Shown: positions 51,424 through 63,560, counted from the first letter of the stretch. The stretch is DNA of 64,000 bases from Mycolicibacterium aromaticivorans JS19b1 = JCM 16368 (GCF_000559085.1 NZ_JALN02000001.1:3596001-3660000); one strand, 5' to 3'. Program-made: numbers and translations. The notes: generated by a model from the letters alone, not told the origin.

Positions 51424-52160
51424 GCGTGCCGCAGTCGTTGGCGAAGATGACCGCCCGGTCGGTGGTGCTGAGTGTCTTGCTCGGCGCCCACCCGGCTTGG
51501 GCCACGTCGGCCGAATTGCTCCAGCTGACATCGGATTTCGGCATCCGCGAGCAGACCCTGCGGGTGGCGCTGACCCGGATGGTGGCCGCCGGCGATCTGG
51601 TGCGTTCCGACGACGGGTATCGACTGTCCGACCGGCTGCTGACCCGCCAGCGCCGCCAGGACGATGCGCTCTATCCGCGCATGCGCGACTGGAACGGCGA
51701 CTGGGTCACCTTGGTGATCACCGCGGTCGGCATGGATGCCCGGGACCGAGCCGCGTTGCGAAACAGTCTGCAGCTCAAGCGGTTCGGTGAGATCCGGGAG
51801 GGAGTCTGGCTACGCCCGGACAACCTCGATGACGAGCTGCCCGCCGAGATCGCTGAGCGGGTGCGGGTACTGCGCGCACGTGACGATGATCCGGCCGAGC
51901 TGACCGGTCGGCTGTGGGATCTGGATGGCTGGGCCGACACCGGGCGTCAGCTCCTGGATGACATCGCCGCGGCTGACGACATTCCGGCCAGGTTCCGTGC
52001 CGCCGCCGCGATTGTGCGCCACCTACTCACCGATCCGGTGCTGCCGGACGAACTGCTGCCCGCGCGCTGGCCCGGCGCCGCACTGCGGCAGGCCTATGCA
52101 GACTTCGCCGCCGAGCTGGTCGCGCGGCGGGATCAGGGCCAACTGGTGGAGGCGACATGA
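51420..52160 (+). CDS. PaaX-like transcriptional regulator
   Basis: The 246-residue protein begins at a GTG overlapping the echA4 stop (GTGA). Residues 10-65 form a winged helix (ARSVVLSVLLGAHP, LLQLTSDFGIREQTLRVALT, RMVAAGDLVRSDDGYRLSD), and the rest matches the PaaX-type central and C-terminal parts (WVTLVITAVGMDARDRAALRN, GVWLRPDNL). PaaX represses phenylacetic acid catabolism in response to phenylacetyl-CoA. Sitting between two crotonase genes, it probably represses this cluster when the relevant CoA ester is absent. Corresponds to Rv0674. The effector is not known. Confidence 0.85.
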   Translation: MSVPQSLAKMTARSVVLSVLLGAHPAWATSAELLQLTSDFGIREQTLRVALTRMVAAGDLVRSDDGYRLSDRLLTRQRRQDDALYPRMRDWNGDWVTLVITAVGMDARDRAALRNSLQLKRFGEIREGVWLRPDNLDDELPAEIAERVRVLRARDDDPAELTGRLWDLDGWADTGRQLLDDIAAADDIPARFRAAAAIVRHLLTDPVLPDELLPARWPGAALRQAYADFAAELVARRDQGQLVEAT

Positions 52161-52930
52161 CCGATGAACCGAATCCGGTGAGAGTGGAGCGCAACGGAGG
52201 AGTCACGACGGTGATACTCGACCGTCCGCAGGCCCGCAATGCCGTCAACGGTCCCACCGCGATGGCCCTGTTCAACGCCTTCGAGGAGTTCGACAATGAC
52301 GAGTCGGCGTCGGTGGCGGTCCTATGGGGCGACAACGGAACCTTCTGCGCCGGAGCCGATCTCAAGGCCATCGGCACACCTGACACCAACCCGACCCACC
52401 GCGATGGGCCGGGCCCGATGGGACCCAGCCGCATGCAGTTGTCCAAACCCGTGATCGCTGCGGTCAGCGGATACGCCGTGGCCGGTGGACTTGAGCTGGC
52501 GCTGTGGTGCGACCTACGGGTGGTGGACGAAGACGCCGTGTTCGGTGTGTTCTGCCGCCGGTGGGGGGTACCGCTGATCGACGGGGGCACCGTGCGCCTG
52601 CCTCGTCTCATCGGTCACAGCCGCGCGATGGACCTGATCCTGACCGGCCGGGCCGTCGGCGCCGAGGAAGCCCTGGCCATCGGTCTGGCCAATCGGGTGG
52701 TGCCGCCGGGTCAGAGCCGCCAGGCAGCTGAGGAATTGGCCGCCGAACTGGCCCAGCTCCCGCAGCTGTGCCTGCGTTCGGACCGGATGTCGGCGCTCAA
52801 CCAGTGGGGTCAGTCCGAAGCTGACGCCATGGACTTCGAATTCGGCAGCCTGTCGCGGGTGGCCGCCGAGTCCCTCGCCGGTGCGCAGCGGTTCGCCAAG
52901 GGGGCCGGCCGGCACGGCGCGAAGGCATAG
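52157..52930 (+). CDS. echA5: Enoyl-CoA hydratase, EchA5-like
   Basis: The 257-residue crotonase starts at an ATG overlapping the PaaX-like stop (ATGA). It shows VTTVILDRPQARNAV near residue 15, the first oxyanion segment GTFCAGADLKAIG near 60, and AVSGYAVAGGLELALWCDLR near 95. The FCRRWGVPLIDGGTVRLPRL segment carries Asp and Gly where typical hydratases have the catalytic Glu, so exact chemistry is uncertain. It completes the overlapping fadE8-echA4-paaX-echA5 set and corresponds to Rv0675. Confidence 0.87.
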   Translation: MTDEPNPVRVERNGGVTTVILDRPQARNAVNGPTAMALFNAFEEFDNDESASVAVLWGDNGTFCAGADLKAIGTPDTNPTHRDGPGPMGPSRMQLSKPVIAAVSGYAVAGGLELALWCDLRVVDEDAVFGVFCRRWGVPLIDGGTVRLPRLIGHSRAMDLILTGRAVGAEEALAIGLANRVVPPGQSRQAAEELAAELAQLPQLCLRSDRMSALNQWGQSEADAMDFEFGSLSRVAAESLAGAQRFAKGAGRHGAKA

Positions 52931-52940
52931 CCACGACCAC

Positions 52941-53345
52941 CTACGACTTGTTGAGCGTGTTGCCCGAACCCAGGTTGTTCACCTTCGGGTCGCCTTTGTA
53001 GGTGATCGTGTTGTTGAGGCCGACGACGGAGAGTTCCTTGTCGATCGTGCCGAAGGTGATCTTGTTGTCCGCGCCGCCGATGTTCACCGACGCGCACGTG
53101 CCTTTGACCGTCAACGTGTTGTTGGACCCGCCGACGTTCAGCGACTTGCCGTCGGCGCAGTCGATCTCCGCGGTCGTGCCGAACGAGCCGTAATTGATGG
53201 TGTTGCCCACTTCCACCTGTGCTCCCGACTGTCCGGCGGTGGCCGTCGGGGAGGTGGATTGCTTACTGGTGGAACCGCAGCCCGCCAGGGCGATTGCGGC
53301 GAGAACGCTGATCCCAGCGATGAGTGTGGGGGAGTGCATCGGCAT
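52941..53345 (-). CDS. DUF3060 lipoprotein
   Basis: The protein of about 134 residues starts at ATG 53345 (AGGACGG upstream) and has a signal peptide ending in the lipobox ALAGC, so it is membrane-anchored by a lipidated Cys. After a Thr/Ser-rich linker, residues 55-130 form repeats with NNTLTVKGTC, DNKITFGTID and NNTITYKGDP, a pattern of Asn-rich parallel beta repeats typical of DUF3060. Function is unknown. It converges with echA5 (10-bp gap). A broken relative lies just upstream at 53465-53650. Confidence 0.82.
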   Translation of the reverse strand: MPMHSPTLIAGISVLAAIALAGCGSTSKQSTSPTATAGQSGAQVEVGNTINYGSFGTTAEIDCADGKSLNVGGSNNTLTVKGTCASVNIGGADNKITFGTIDKELSVVGLNNTITYKGDPKVNNLGSGNTLNKS

Positions 53346-53464
53346 TCGTCCGTCCTTCACGATTACGCCGGAACGCGGTCGATCCGGTTCGTCATTCCTA
53401 ACTCGCGGCCGCGGTCGAGGACGAATGGCCCGCCGCTCGTGTGCAGGACCGTCTGGTCCCAGCC

Positions 53465-53650
53465 CTAGACCGTGATGTCGGTGACGACGTTATCGGCGAT
53501 CACGGTGTTCGACGACCCCTGCGTGGTGACAGCTCAGCACGATGCCGATGTCGCCACCGGGGATGTGACCGTTCCGGTGATACCCGCCGTCACCGCGCCA
53601 ACGCAGGTCATGATGAACGCGCCGCCGCGGTGTCCCCAGCTCACCGACAT
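53465..53650 (-). pseudogene. Broken small exported or DUF3060-like gene
   Basis: From an ATG at 53650 the minus strand reads a hydrophobic, signal-like start (FIMTCVGAVTAGITGTVTSP), then an in-frame TGA at 53536-53534, then SSNTVIADNVVTDITV and a TAG. The last part resembles the NNTV-type repeats of the intact DUF3060 gene next door. GGAAAG lies before the ATG. One nonsense change destroys it. The whole 53361-53743 gap otherwise holds only the TetR start region. Confidence 0.4.
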
Positions 53651-53743
53651 GTCTCACTTTCCACCCAACCCGAGTTGGAGCCTACGTGGCAGCCGGTCGG
53701 TCAACTAGAGTTCTCCGTCGATCCACCCAGTGAAGGGCTTGCA

Positions 53744-54382
53744 ATGACATCTCGGCCGGAACCGGAGTCGGCGGCTGCCCGCCCGCGCCCCGGAAGCCGG
53801 TCGTCGGCGAGGTCGAACAAGCTCAGCCGCGAGGTCATCGTCAACGCGGCCCTGACCTTCCTCGATCGGGAAGGCTGGGACGGACTCACCATCAACGCAC
53901 TGGCCACCCAATTGGGCACCAAGGGGCCATCGCTCTACAACCACGTGCACAGCCTGGAAGATCTACGTCGCACGGTCCGGATGCACGTCATCGACGACAT
54001 CCTGCAGATGCTGTCCACCGTCGGGCAGGGCCGCACCCGCGACGACGCCGTGACCGCGATGGCCAGCGCCTACCGCAGCTACGCGCACCATCACCCCGGC
54101 CGCTATTCGGCTTTCACCCGGATGCCGTTGGGCGGTGATGACCCCGAGTTCACGGCGGCCTCGCATGCCGCCGCGGCCCCGGTCATCGAGGTGCTCGCCT
54201 CGTACGGCCTGGACGGCGACGACGCGTTTTACGCCTCGCTGGAGTTCTGGGCCGCGCTGCACGGCTTCGTGCTGCTGGAGATGACGGGTGTGATGGACAT
54301 GGTCGACACCGATGCGGTGTTCTCCGACATGGTCTTGCGACTCGCGGCCGGGATGGCGCGCCGGAACGGAGCGCACGGCTGA
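53744..54382 (+). CDS. TetR-family transcriptional regulator
   Basis: The 212-residue protein has a basic, disordered N-terminus (residues 1-27), then the TetR HTH at about 28-75 (SREVIVNAALTFLDREGWDG, ALATQLGTKGPSLYNHVHSL). The C-terminal helical domain (WHG-type, TetR_C) binds a small ligand. I start at ATG 53744 with AAGGG upstream. By order it is Rv0681. In M. tuberculosis the block Rv0676c-Rv0678 (mmpL5, mmpS5, its regulator) lies between echA5 and this gene; here it is absent. Target genes are unknown. Confidence 0.87.
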   Translation: MTSRPEPESAAARPRPGSRSSARSNKLSREVIVNAALTFLDREGWDGLTINALATQLGTKGPSLYNHVHSLEDLRRTVRMHVIDDILQMLSTVGQGRTRDDAVTAMASAYRSYAHHHPGRYSAFTRMPLGGDDPEFTAASHAAAAPVIEVLASYGLDGDDAFYASLEFWAALHGFVLLEMTGVMDMVDTDAVFSDMVLRLAAGMARRNGAHG

Positions 54383-54481
54383 GCCCACCTCGGGCACCCG
54401 AATATCGGTGGTGTCGGGAACCGACGCCGACATTCACGCGTTGACCTGCGGTAAGGCCCGCCAGAAGCCCCGCGCACCGAG

Positions 54482-54511
54482 TTTGGAGGGGCGTGCCGCG
54501 CCTGGTATCGT
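54482..54511 (+). promoter_or_regulatory. Probable sigma-A promoter of the str operon
   Basis: TTTGGA (54482-54487), 18-bp spacer, TATCGT (54506-54511; fits TANNNT). It lies about 200 nt upstream of rpsL, so the mRNA would carry a long leader of about 195 nt whose function is not obvious. Confidence 0.45.
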
Positions 54512-54713
54512 GGGAGCTCGTGCCTGGCCGTTAGGGGCGCTTGCGGGGACGCATGCGCGCACGCCGGGCCAATTCGCATGTCCAGTATGCATCGGATTCG
54601 ACTGGTGCACAGTGTGTGCGACACGCCCGGCAGCGGGGTACGCGGCGGGGTGAAAACAGCAGTACAGAGACTTGAGAAGCGCCGAAAGACGTACGAGAGA
54701 AGAAAGCCGGTAG

Positions 54714-55088
54714 ATGCCAACCATTCAGCAGCTGGTCCGCAAGGGTCGCACCGACAAGGTCGCGAAGGTGAAGACCGCGGCCCTCAAGGGCAGCCCGCAG
54801 CGCCGCGGCGTGTGCACCCGCGTGTACACGACCACCCCGAAGAAGCCGAACTCGGCACTTCGCAAGGTCGCGCGCGTGAAGCTGACGACCGGCGTCGAGG
54901 TGACCGCCTACATCCCCGGTGAGGGCCACAACCTGCAGGAGCACTCGATGGTGCTGGTGCGCGGCGGCCGTGTGAAGGACCTCCCCGGCGTTCGCTACAA
55001 GATCATCCGCGGCTCGCTGGACACCCAGGGTGTCAAGAACCGCAAGCAGGCCCGTAGCCGTTACGGCGCGAAGAAGGAGAAGAGCTAA
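54714..55088 (+). CDS. rpsL: 30S ribosomal protein S12
   Basis: The 124-residue S12 protein has [11 protein letters not shown] at the N-terminus, [19 protein letters not shown] (about 40-58) and [17 protein letters not shown]. It lies at the decoding centre. Lysines 43 and 88, the main streptomycin-resistance positions, are both wild type. Translation is coupled to rpsG, since the TAA overlaps the rpsG ATG (TAATG). It is the first gene of the str operon. Confidence 0.98.
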   Translation: MPTIQQLVRKGRTDKVAKVKTAALKGSPQRRGVCTRVYTTTPKKPNSALRKVARVKLTTGVEVTAYIPGEGHNLQEHSMVLVRGGRVKDLPGVRYKIIRGSLDTQGVKNRKQARSRYGAKKEKS

Positions 55089-55558
55089 TGCCGCGCAAGG
55101 GTCCCGCGCCGAAGCGCCCGTTGGTCAATGACCCGGTCTACGGCTCGCAGCTGGTCACCCAGCTGGTCAACAAAGTCCTGCTGGACGGGAAGAAATCGCT
55201 GGCAGAACGCATTGTTTATGGTGCGCTCGAGCAGGCTCGTGACAAGACCGGCACCGATCCGGTCATCACCCTGAAGCGCGCTCTCGACAACGTCAAGCCC
55301 GCGCTTGAGGTGCGTAGCCGTCGCGTCGGTGGCGCTACCTATCAGGTGCCCGTCGAGGTACGCCCGGAACGCTCCACCACGCTGGCCCTGCGCTGGTTGG
55401 TGAGCTTCTCCAAGGCGCGCCGCGAGAAGACCATGATTGAGCGTCTGGCCAACGAGATCCTCGACGCCAGCAATGGCCTGGGTGCAGCCGTGAAGCGGCG
55501 CGAAGACACCCACAAGATGGCCGAGGCGAACCGGGCCTTCGCGCACTACCGCTGGTGA
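55088..55558 (+). CDS. rpsG: 30S ribosomal protein S7
   Basis: The 156-residue S7 protein has [19 protein letters not shown] at the N-terminus, [20 protein letters not shown], and [20 protein letters not shown]. It nucleates 30S head assembly on 16S rRNA and often represses its own operon. The ATG overlaps the rpsL stop (TAATG). fusA follows after 82 bp. Length and sequence are standard for actinobacteria. Confidence 0.98.
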   Translation: MPRKGPAPKRPLVNDPVYGSQLVTQLVNKVLLDGKKSLAERIVYGALEQARDKTGTDPVITLKRALDNVKPALEVRSRRVGGATYQVPVEVRPERSTTLALRWLVSFSKARREKTMIERLANEILDASNGLGAAVKRREDTHKMAEANRAFAHYRW

Positions 55559-55640
55559 TTGCACTGCCGGCGGCCACAGCGTGGCGGCTGCCGTCGCATG
55601 ACCACACCAAATTGAGAAGCGAAAGAGTGGGAATTTAGCC

Positions 55641-57743
55641 GTGGCACAGGACGTGCTCACCGACCTGAACAAGGTCCGCAACATCGGCATCATGGCGCAC
55701 ATCGATGCCGGCAAGACGACAACGACCGAGCGCATCCTCTTCTACACCGGTATCTCGTACAAGATCGGTGAGGTGCACGACGGTGCCGCCACGATGGACT
55801 GGATGGAGCAGGAGCAGGAGCGGGGTATCACCATCACCTCGGCCGCTACCACCTGCTTCTGGAACGACAACCAGATCAACATCATCGACACCCCGGGCCA
55901 CGTCGACTTCACCGTCGAGGTGGAGCGCTCGCTGCGCGTGCTCGACGGTGCCGTCGCCGTCTTCGACGGCAAGGAAGGTGTCGAGCCGCAGTCCGAGCAG
56001 GTCTGGCGTCAGGCCGACAAGTACGACGTCCCGCGCATCTGCTTCGTCAACAAGATGGACAAGCTGGGCGCCGACTTCTACTTCTCTGTGCAGACCATGA
56101 AGGATCGCCTCGGCGCGAACGTCGTCCCGATCCAGCTGCCGATCGGCTCTGAAGGCGACTTCGAGGGCGTCGTCGACCTGGTCGAGATGAAGGCCAAGGT
56201 CTGGCGCGGTGAGACGAAGCTCGGCGAGAAGTACGACGTCGTCGACATCCCGGCGGATCTGCAGGAGAAGGCCGAGGAATATCGCACCGCGATGATCGAG
56301 GCCATCGCCGAAACCGATGACGACCTCATGGAGAAGTACCTGGGCGGCGAGGAACTCACCGTCGAAGAGATCAAGGGTGGTCTGCGCAAGCTGACCGTCA
56401 CCAGCGCCGGCTACCCGGTGTTGTGCGGGTCCGCGTTCAAGAACAAGGGCGTGCAGCCCATGCTCGACGCGGTCATCGACTACCTCCCGACCCCGCTGGA
56501 CGTCGCGGCCGCCGAAGGCCACGTCCCGGGCAAGGAAGACGAGATCATCTCGCGCAAGCCGTCGGCAGACGAGCCGTTCGCCGGGCTGGCGTTCAAGGTC
56601 GCCACGCACCCGTTCTTCGGCAAGCTGACCTACGTCCGGGTGTACTCGGGCAAGGTCGACTCCGGCGCGCAGGTCATCAACTCGACCAAGGGCAAGAAGG
56701 AGCGGCTGGGCAAGCTGTTCCAGATGCACTCCAACAAGGAGAACCCGGTCGAGTCGGCGTCCGCAGGCCACATCTACGCGGTGATCGGCCTCAAGGACAC
56801 CACCACCGGTGACACCCTGAGTGATCCGAACAACCAGATCGTGCTGGAGTCGATGACATTCCCCGATCCCGTGATCGAGGTCGCCATCGAGCCCAAGACC
56901 AAGAGCGACCAGGAGAAGCTGAGCCTCTCCATCCAGAAGCTCGCCGAAGAGGATCCCACCTTCAAGGTGCACCTGGATCAGGAGACCGGCCAGACCGTCA
57001 TCGGCGGTATGGGCGAGCTGCACCTGGACATCCTGGTGGACCGCATGCGCCGCGAGTTCAAGGTCGAGGCCAACGTCGGCAAGCCGCAGGTGGCCTACAA
57101 GGAAACCATCAAGCGCGCCGCCACCAACGTCGAGTTCACGCACAAGAAGCAGACCGGCGGTTCGGGGCAGTTCGCGAAGGTCCTCATCAACCTCGAGCCG
57201 TTCACCGGCGAGGATGGTGCGACCTACGAGTTCGAGAACAAGGTCACCGGTGGCCGCATCCCGCGTGAGTACATCCCCTCGGTGGATGCCGGTGCGCAGG
57301 ACGCCATGCAGTACGGCGTGCTGGCCGGCTACCCGCTGGTCAACGTGAAGGTCGTGCTGCTCGACGGTGCGTACCACGACGTCGACTCGTCGGAAATGGC
57401 CTTCAAGATCGCCGGCTCCCAGGTGCTGAAGAAGGCTGCCGCCATGGCGCAGCCGGTGATCCTGGAACCGATCATGGCCGTCGAGGTCACCACCCCAGAG
57501 GACTACATGGGTGACGTGATCGGCGACCTGAACTCCCGCCGTGGTCAGATCCAGGCCATGGAGGAGCGCAGCGGTGCGCGCGTCGTCAAGGCGCAGGTTC
57601 CGCTGTCGGAGATGTTCGGCTACGTCGGCGACCTCCGGTCGAAGACGCAGGGCCGGGCTAACTACTCCATGGTGTTCGACTCGTACGCCGAAGTTCCGGC
57701 GAACGTGTCGAAGGAGATCATCGCGAAGGCGACGGGTCAGTGA
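55641..57743 (+). CDS. fusA: Translation elongation factor G
   Basis: The 700-residue GTPase has G1 [12 protein letters not shown], switch-2 [17 protein letters not shown], and EF-G domains II-V with [19 protein letters not shown] in domain III/IV and [20 protein letters not shown] near the end. It drives translocation of tRNA and mRNA after peptide-bond formation and helps ribosome recycling. Start is GTG 55641. It is the third gene of the str operon; tuf follows after 119 bp. No frameshift or insertion is seen. Confidence 0.98.
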   Translation: MAQDVLTDLNKVRNIGIMAHIDAGKTTTTERILFYTGISYKIGEVHDGAATMDWMEQEQERGITITSAATTCFWNDNQINIIDTPGHVDFTVEVERSLRVLDGAVAVFDGKEGVEPQSEQVWRQADKYDVPRICFVNKMDKLGADFYFSVQTMKDRLGANVVPIQLPIGSEGDFEGVVDLVEMKAKVWRGETKLGEKYDVVDIPADLQEKAEEYRTAMIEAIAETDDDLMEKYLGGEELTVEEIKGGLRKLTVTSAGYPVLCGSAFKNKGVQPMLDAVIDYLPTPLDVAAAEGHVPGKEDEIISRKPSADEPFAGLAFKVATHPFFGKLTYVRVYSGKVDSGAQVINSTKGKKERLGKLFQMHSNKENPVESASAGHIYAVIGLKDTTTGDTLSDPNNQIVLESMTFPDPVIEVAIEPKTKSDQEKLSLSIQKLAEEDPTFKVHLDQETGQTVIGGMGELHLDILVDRMRREFKVEANVGKPQVAYKETIKRAATNVEFTHKKQTGGSGQFAKVLINLEPFTGEDGATYEFENKVTGGRIPREYIPSVDAGAQDAMQYGVLAGYPLVNVKVVLLDGAYHDVDSSEMAFKIAGSQVLKKAAAMAQPVILEPIMAVEVTTPEDYMGDVIGDLNSRRGQIQAMEERSGARVVKAQVPLSEMFGYVGDLRSKTQGRANYSMVFDSYAEVPANVSKEIIAKATGQ

Positions 57744-57862
57744 ACGAAGTGAACGGCTCCATCGGGACCGTCCAGTAATCCTGGCCCGCCGACTTGGCGG
57801 ACCACAACTGAAAACATCAAAACTGCTTTAGCAAGCACCAACAAGTCCAGGAGGACACAGAA

Positions 57863-59053
57863 GTGGCGAAGGCGAAGTTCGAGCGGACGAAGCCGCACGT
57901 CAACATCGGGACCATCGGTCACGTTGACCACGGCAAGACCACGCTGACTGCAGCAATCACCAAGGTTCTGCACGACAAGTACCCGGAGTTGAACGAATCG
58001 CGCGCATTCGACCAGATCGACAATGCGCCCGAGGAGCGTCAGCGCGGTATCACCATCAACATCTCCCACGTGGAGTACCAGACCGAGAAGCGTCACTACG
58101 CGCACGTCGACGCCCCCGGTCACGCTGACTACATCAAGAACATGATCACCGGTGCCGCCCAGATGGACGGCGCGATCCTGGTGGTCGCCGCCACCGACGG
58201 TCCCATGCCGCAGACCCGCGAGCACGTGCTGCTCGCCCGCCAGGTCGGCGTCCCCTACATCCTGGTGGCGCTGAACAAGGCCGACATGGTCGACGACGAG
58301 GAGCTCCTGGAGCTCGTCGAGCTGGAGGTCCGCGAACTGCTGGCCGCCCAGGAATTCGACGAGGAAGCTCCGGTCATCAAGGTGTCCGCACTCAAGGCCC
58401 TCGAGGGTGACCCGCAGTGGGTCAAGAGCGTCGAGGATCTGATGGACGCCGTCGACGAGTCGATCCCGGACCCGGTCCGCGACACCGACAAGCCGTTCCT
58501 CATGCCCGTCGAGGACGTCTTCACGATCACCGGCCGCGGCACCGTGGTCACCGGTCGTGTCGAGCGTGGCGTGATCAACGTGAACGAGGAAGTCGAGATC
58601 GTCGGCATCAAGCCGACCGTCACCAAGACCACGGTCACCGGTGTGGAGATGTTCCGCAAGCTGCTCGACCAGGGCCAGGCCGGCGACAATGTCGGTCTGC
58701 TGGTTCGTGGCGTCAAGCGCGAGGACGTCGAGCGCGGCCAGGTCGTCGTGAAGCCCGGCACCACCACCCCGCACACCGAGTTCGAGGGCAGCGTCTACAT
58801 CCTGTCCAAGGACGAGGGCGGCCGGCACACGCCGTTCTTCAACAACTACCGCCCGCAGTTCTACTTCCGCACCACGGACGTGACCGGCGTGGTGACCCTC
58901 CCCGAGGGCACCGAGATGGTGATGCCCGGTGACAACACCGACATCTCCGTCAAGCTGATCCAGCCCGTGGCCATGGACGAGGGCCTGCGGTTCGCGATCC
59001 GTGAAGGTGGCCGCACCGTCGGCGCCGGCCGGGTCACCAAGATCATCAAGTGA
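57863..59053 (+). CDS. tuf: Translation elongation factor Tu
   Basis: The 396-residue GTPase has [42 protein letters not shown] and the domain II-III segments including [19 protein letters not shown] and [19 protein letters not shown] C-terminal residues. It brings aminoacyl-tRNA to the ribosome. GTG start with CCAGGAGGACACAG upstream is a textbook ribosome-binding site. A strong terminator lies 73 bp after the stop. Single tuf copy in this window. Confidence 0.98.
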   Translation: MAKAKFERTKPHVNIGTIGHVDHGKTTLTAAITKVLHDKYPELNESRAFDQIDNAPEERQRGITINISHVEYQTEKRHYAHVDAPGHADYIKNMITGAAQMDGAILVVAATDGPMPQTREHVLLARQVGVPYILVALNKADMVDDEELLELVELEVRELLAAQEFDEEAPVIKVSALKALEGDPQWVKSVEDLMDAVDESIPDPVRDTDKPFLMPVEDVFTITGRGTVVTGRVERGVINVNEEVEIVGIKPTVTKTTVTGVEMFRKLLDQGQAGDNVGLLVRGVKREDVERGQVVVKPGTTTPHTEFEGSVYILSKDEGGRHTPFFNNYRPQFYFRTTDVTGVVTLPEGTEMVMPGDNTDISVKLIQPVAMDEGLRFAIREGGRTVGAGRVTKIIK

Positions 59054-59125
59054 TCTTCGTTCGGCGACCGATGCAGGGCGCAGCCCTGAGGAGGAGCCGG
59101 ACAAGTTAGGCACAGCAGTTCCGCG

Positions 59126-59160
59126 AAGCGGCGCTCACCTTCGGGTGGGCGCCGCTTTCG
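59126..59160 (+). terminator. Terminator of the str/tuf operon
   Basis: AAGCGGCGCTCACC (59126-59139), TTCG loop, GGTGGGCGCCGCTT (59144-59157), one wobble in a 14-bp stem, followed by TCGTTTG. It sits after tuf. Confidence 0.88.
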
Positions 59161-59220
59161 TTTGTCCGAAACCGGTGTTGCACCGGTGGTAGGCTTCGGC
59201 ATCCACAACGGGGTGGGGCC

Positions 59221-59520
59221 ATGGACGACGACGATTATCAGCAGCCGGCATACCCGCCGTCGGTCTTGTTCGGCGGCGCGGCGCTGCTGGCTGTGCTCGG
59301 TGGAATCGTCGCGTCGGTGCTGATGGTGAGCGCGGCGAGCGTCGACATCCACCGTTCACACCCGACGCCCGGTGGCCAACCGGCCGCCTACCCGGCGTCC
59401 CCGGCTCCCGTCCGGCCTTCGGCGCCGGCAGAGCCCGCGGGTCAGAACAGTCTCGACGCGTTCGTCAGCCGATTGGCACCCCAATTACCGGGCCTGGACC
59501 AGCTACTGCAAAGCCCCTGA
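59221..59520 (+). CDS. Small single-helix membrane protein, Pro/Ala-rich
   Basis: The 99-residue protein has an acidic start (DDDDY), one transmembrane helix at about 16-40, and an extracytoplasmic Pro/Ala-rich tail (about 45-75) ending in a short amphipathic segment (NSLDAFVSRLAPQLPGLDQL). It has no motif I know. ATG follows GGGGTGGGGCC. It lies between tuf and the SHOCT-domain gene. Codon use is normal for the region. By place it may correspond to Rv0686, but I cannot confirm this. Confidence 0.6.
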   Translation: MDDDDYQQPAYPPSVLFGGAALLAVLGGIVASVLMVSAASVDIHRSHPTPGGQPAAYPASPAPVRPSAPAEPAGQNSLDAFVSRLAPQLPGLDQLLQSP

Positions 59521-59625
59521 ACAGAGCTGTCGGAAGCATCGTCGCAGACTGCAACAAGTGGTCCCAACCGGGTGTCGCGGAGTTAGTCTGATCGCGACAT
59601 TGCTGGCCGAGAAGGGGTGTGCCAA

Positions 59626-60465
59626 ATGTTCGGGCGGTATATCAAAGCGCAATTGACCGTACTGCTGTTCGGCGGCCTCGTCGGCCCGATCTTCCTGATC
59701 GTCTACTTCGCCCTCGGACCGTTCGCGCGGCCGTACATCGGCTGGATGTTCTGGGTGGGCCTGTTGATCACGGCGGGTGACGTGCTCGCCGCCCTGTGGC
59801 TGACCAATGCCGGGATGAAGTCGGCGGCCAAGCATGACGAGCTGAACCAGCGCGGTGTCCTGGTGCTGGCGCAGATCACCGGCATCTCGGATACCTCGTG
59901 GTTCGTCAACGACCAACAGATGATCAAGGTGAACCTCCACTTCGAGGTGCCCGGCTATCCGGGTTTCGACACGCAGGAAACCATGGCGTCGAGCCCCACC
60001 CGCATGCAGATCCTCAACGCCCACAAGTTGGTCGCGCTCGTCGAGCCAGGCACCCTGAAATACGAAATCGATTGGAATGCCAGCGCTTTGATCGCCGGCG
60101 TGGTGCCAGCTCAGTTCACGTTTGCCGAGGACAACAAGACCTACGACCTGCGGGGGCAGGCCGGCCCGCTGATGGACATCATGCAGATCCTGCGCGCCAA
60201 CGGCGTGCCGATGAACGGCACCATCGACATCCGATCCAATCCTGCTGTGCGCCAGCAGGTGATGGCCGTCGTCCGGCGGGCGGCCACCGGGCAGCCGGGG
60301 GCCGGCGCCCCGCCGCAGGGCACGCAGCCCGCCGCCACCCCGCCGCCGATGCCGGAAGTGTCGACCGCGCAACGCCTTCAGGAGCTCGAGACGCTGAGGG
60401 CGACCGGTTCCATCACCGAGGCCGAATACAGCGCCAAACGGCAGCAGATCCTGGCCGACCTCTAG
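59626..60465 (+). CDS. Membrane protein with C-terminal SHOCT domain
   Basis: I start at ATG 59626 because AGAAGGGG lies about 9 nt ahead, giving 279 residues; GTG 59617 lacks room for a Shine-Dalgarno. Two N-terminal transmembrane helices (about 9-31 and 40-62) are followed by a soluble domain (about 70-215) and a Pro/Ala-rich linker (about 225-245). The last 32 residues (AQRLQELETLRATGSITEAE and following) form the SHOCT short helical tail, which often mediates protein oligomerisation. Function is unknown. It lies just before the SDR gene but in a separate unit, since a putative KstR site lies between them. Confidence 0.78.
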   Translation: MFGRYIKAQLTVLLFGGLVGPIFLIVYFALGPFARPYIGWMFWVGLLITAGDVLAALWLTNAGMKSAAKHDELNQRGVLVLAQITGISDTSWFVNDQQMIKVNLHFEVPGYPGFDTQETMASSPTRMQILNAHKLVALVEPGTLKYEIDWNASALIAGVVPAQFTFAEDNKTYDLRGQAGPLMDIMQILRANGVPMNGTIDIRSNPAVRQQVMAVVRRAATGQPGAGAPPQGTQPAATPPPMPEVSTAQRLQELETLRATGSITEAEYSAKRQQILADL

Positions 60466-60557
60466 CTGAAGGTCGTTGCATGACCTGCCCGATCATCCGC
60501 GACCCGGTCGCGTACCGAGTTGACTCGGACCCTGCATTCCGGTCACCGGCCGGTATT

Positions 60558-60571
60558 TAGAACACGTTCCA
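60558..60571. promoter_or_regulatory. KstR-type operator
   Basis: TAGAACACGTTCCA fits the published KstR consensus TNNAACNNGTTNNA at every fixed position. It lies 44 bp upstream of the SDR ATG, where a repressor would block transcription. KstR controls cholesterol catabolism genes in mycobacteria and is inactivated by cholesterol-derived CoA thioesters. Confidence 0.75.
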
Positions 60572-60599
60572 GTTCTCTTGCTAGCCTGGCGTGAGCTGA

Positions 60600-62691
<2,092 letters not shown>

Positions 62692-62695
<4 letters not shown>

Positions 62696-63537
62696 GAAAA
62701 CACCTCCAGCGTGCAGCATTTCACCGAACCGCCGCCCTTCAGCAGCTCGGAGAGGTCGACACCGATCGGGTGGAAGCCGGCCCGGTGGAGTTGTTCGGCG
62801 AAGCCGGTGGCCTGCGCGGGGTACACCACGTGCTTACCGTCGGACACCGCGTTGAGCCCCAGCACATAGGCATCGGCACTCGCCACTTCGATGGCATCGG
62901 GAAAGAGCCGGCGCAACTGGGCTCGGGCGTCGTCGGTGAACGCCGACGGGTAGTAGGCGATCGTCGTGTCGTCGAGCACCGTCAAGGCGGTATCGAGATG
63001 GTAGAACCGAGGATCGACGAGTTCCAGCGAGATCACCGGCATGCCGGTCAGCGTGCCCACCTCGGCGTGCGCGTGCAGATGCGTGCGAAATCCGGTGCCT
63101 GCCAGAATCATTGATCCGACGACCAGCAGGTCGCCCTGGCCCTCGTTGACATGGCGGGTGGCTACCGGATCATGCCCGTGCTGGCCCATCCAGGCGGCAT
63201 ATGCCACCGACTCACCGTGCCGCTCCGCATGTTTGAAGCGGGCGACGATGGCGGTCCCGTTGATGATCAGTCCGGCGTTGGCGGCGTACACCATGTCCGG
63301 AAGGCCCGGTACCGGCTCGACGAGGTCCACGGTGTGGCCGAGCCGGCGATACGTGTGGCGCAGATGTTCCCACTGGGCGAGTGCCAACTCGACGTCGACG
63401 GGCGTGCTGGTGTCCATCCACGGGTTGATGGCGTACTCGACGGTGAAGTACGTCGGTGGGGTCATGGCGTAGTGGCGGAGTCGCTGGCTGCGCGGTGTCC
63501 TCGTCGACCCGACGGCGACATCGGGGGATATCGTCAT
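62692..63537 (-). CDS. DDAH/arginine deiminase-like hydrolase
   Basis: The 281-residue protein belongs to the amidinotransferase/DDAH superfamily: YFTVEYAINPWMD near the start, LPDMVYAANAGLI near 80, NEGQGDLLVVG near 130, catalytic His in DPRFYHLDTAL and the catalytic Cys in GGSVKCCTLEV near the end. Such enzymes hydrolyse arginine or dimethylarginine to citrulline. Together with ornithine aminotransferase they would form an arginine/ornithine breakdown route. The cysteine appears as CC, either of which could act. Corresponds to Rv2323c by content, not by position. Confidence 0.85.
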
Positions 63538-63560
63538 GAATTAACCATAGAAGTGCATTT

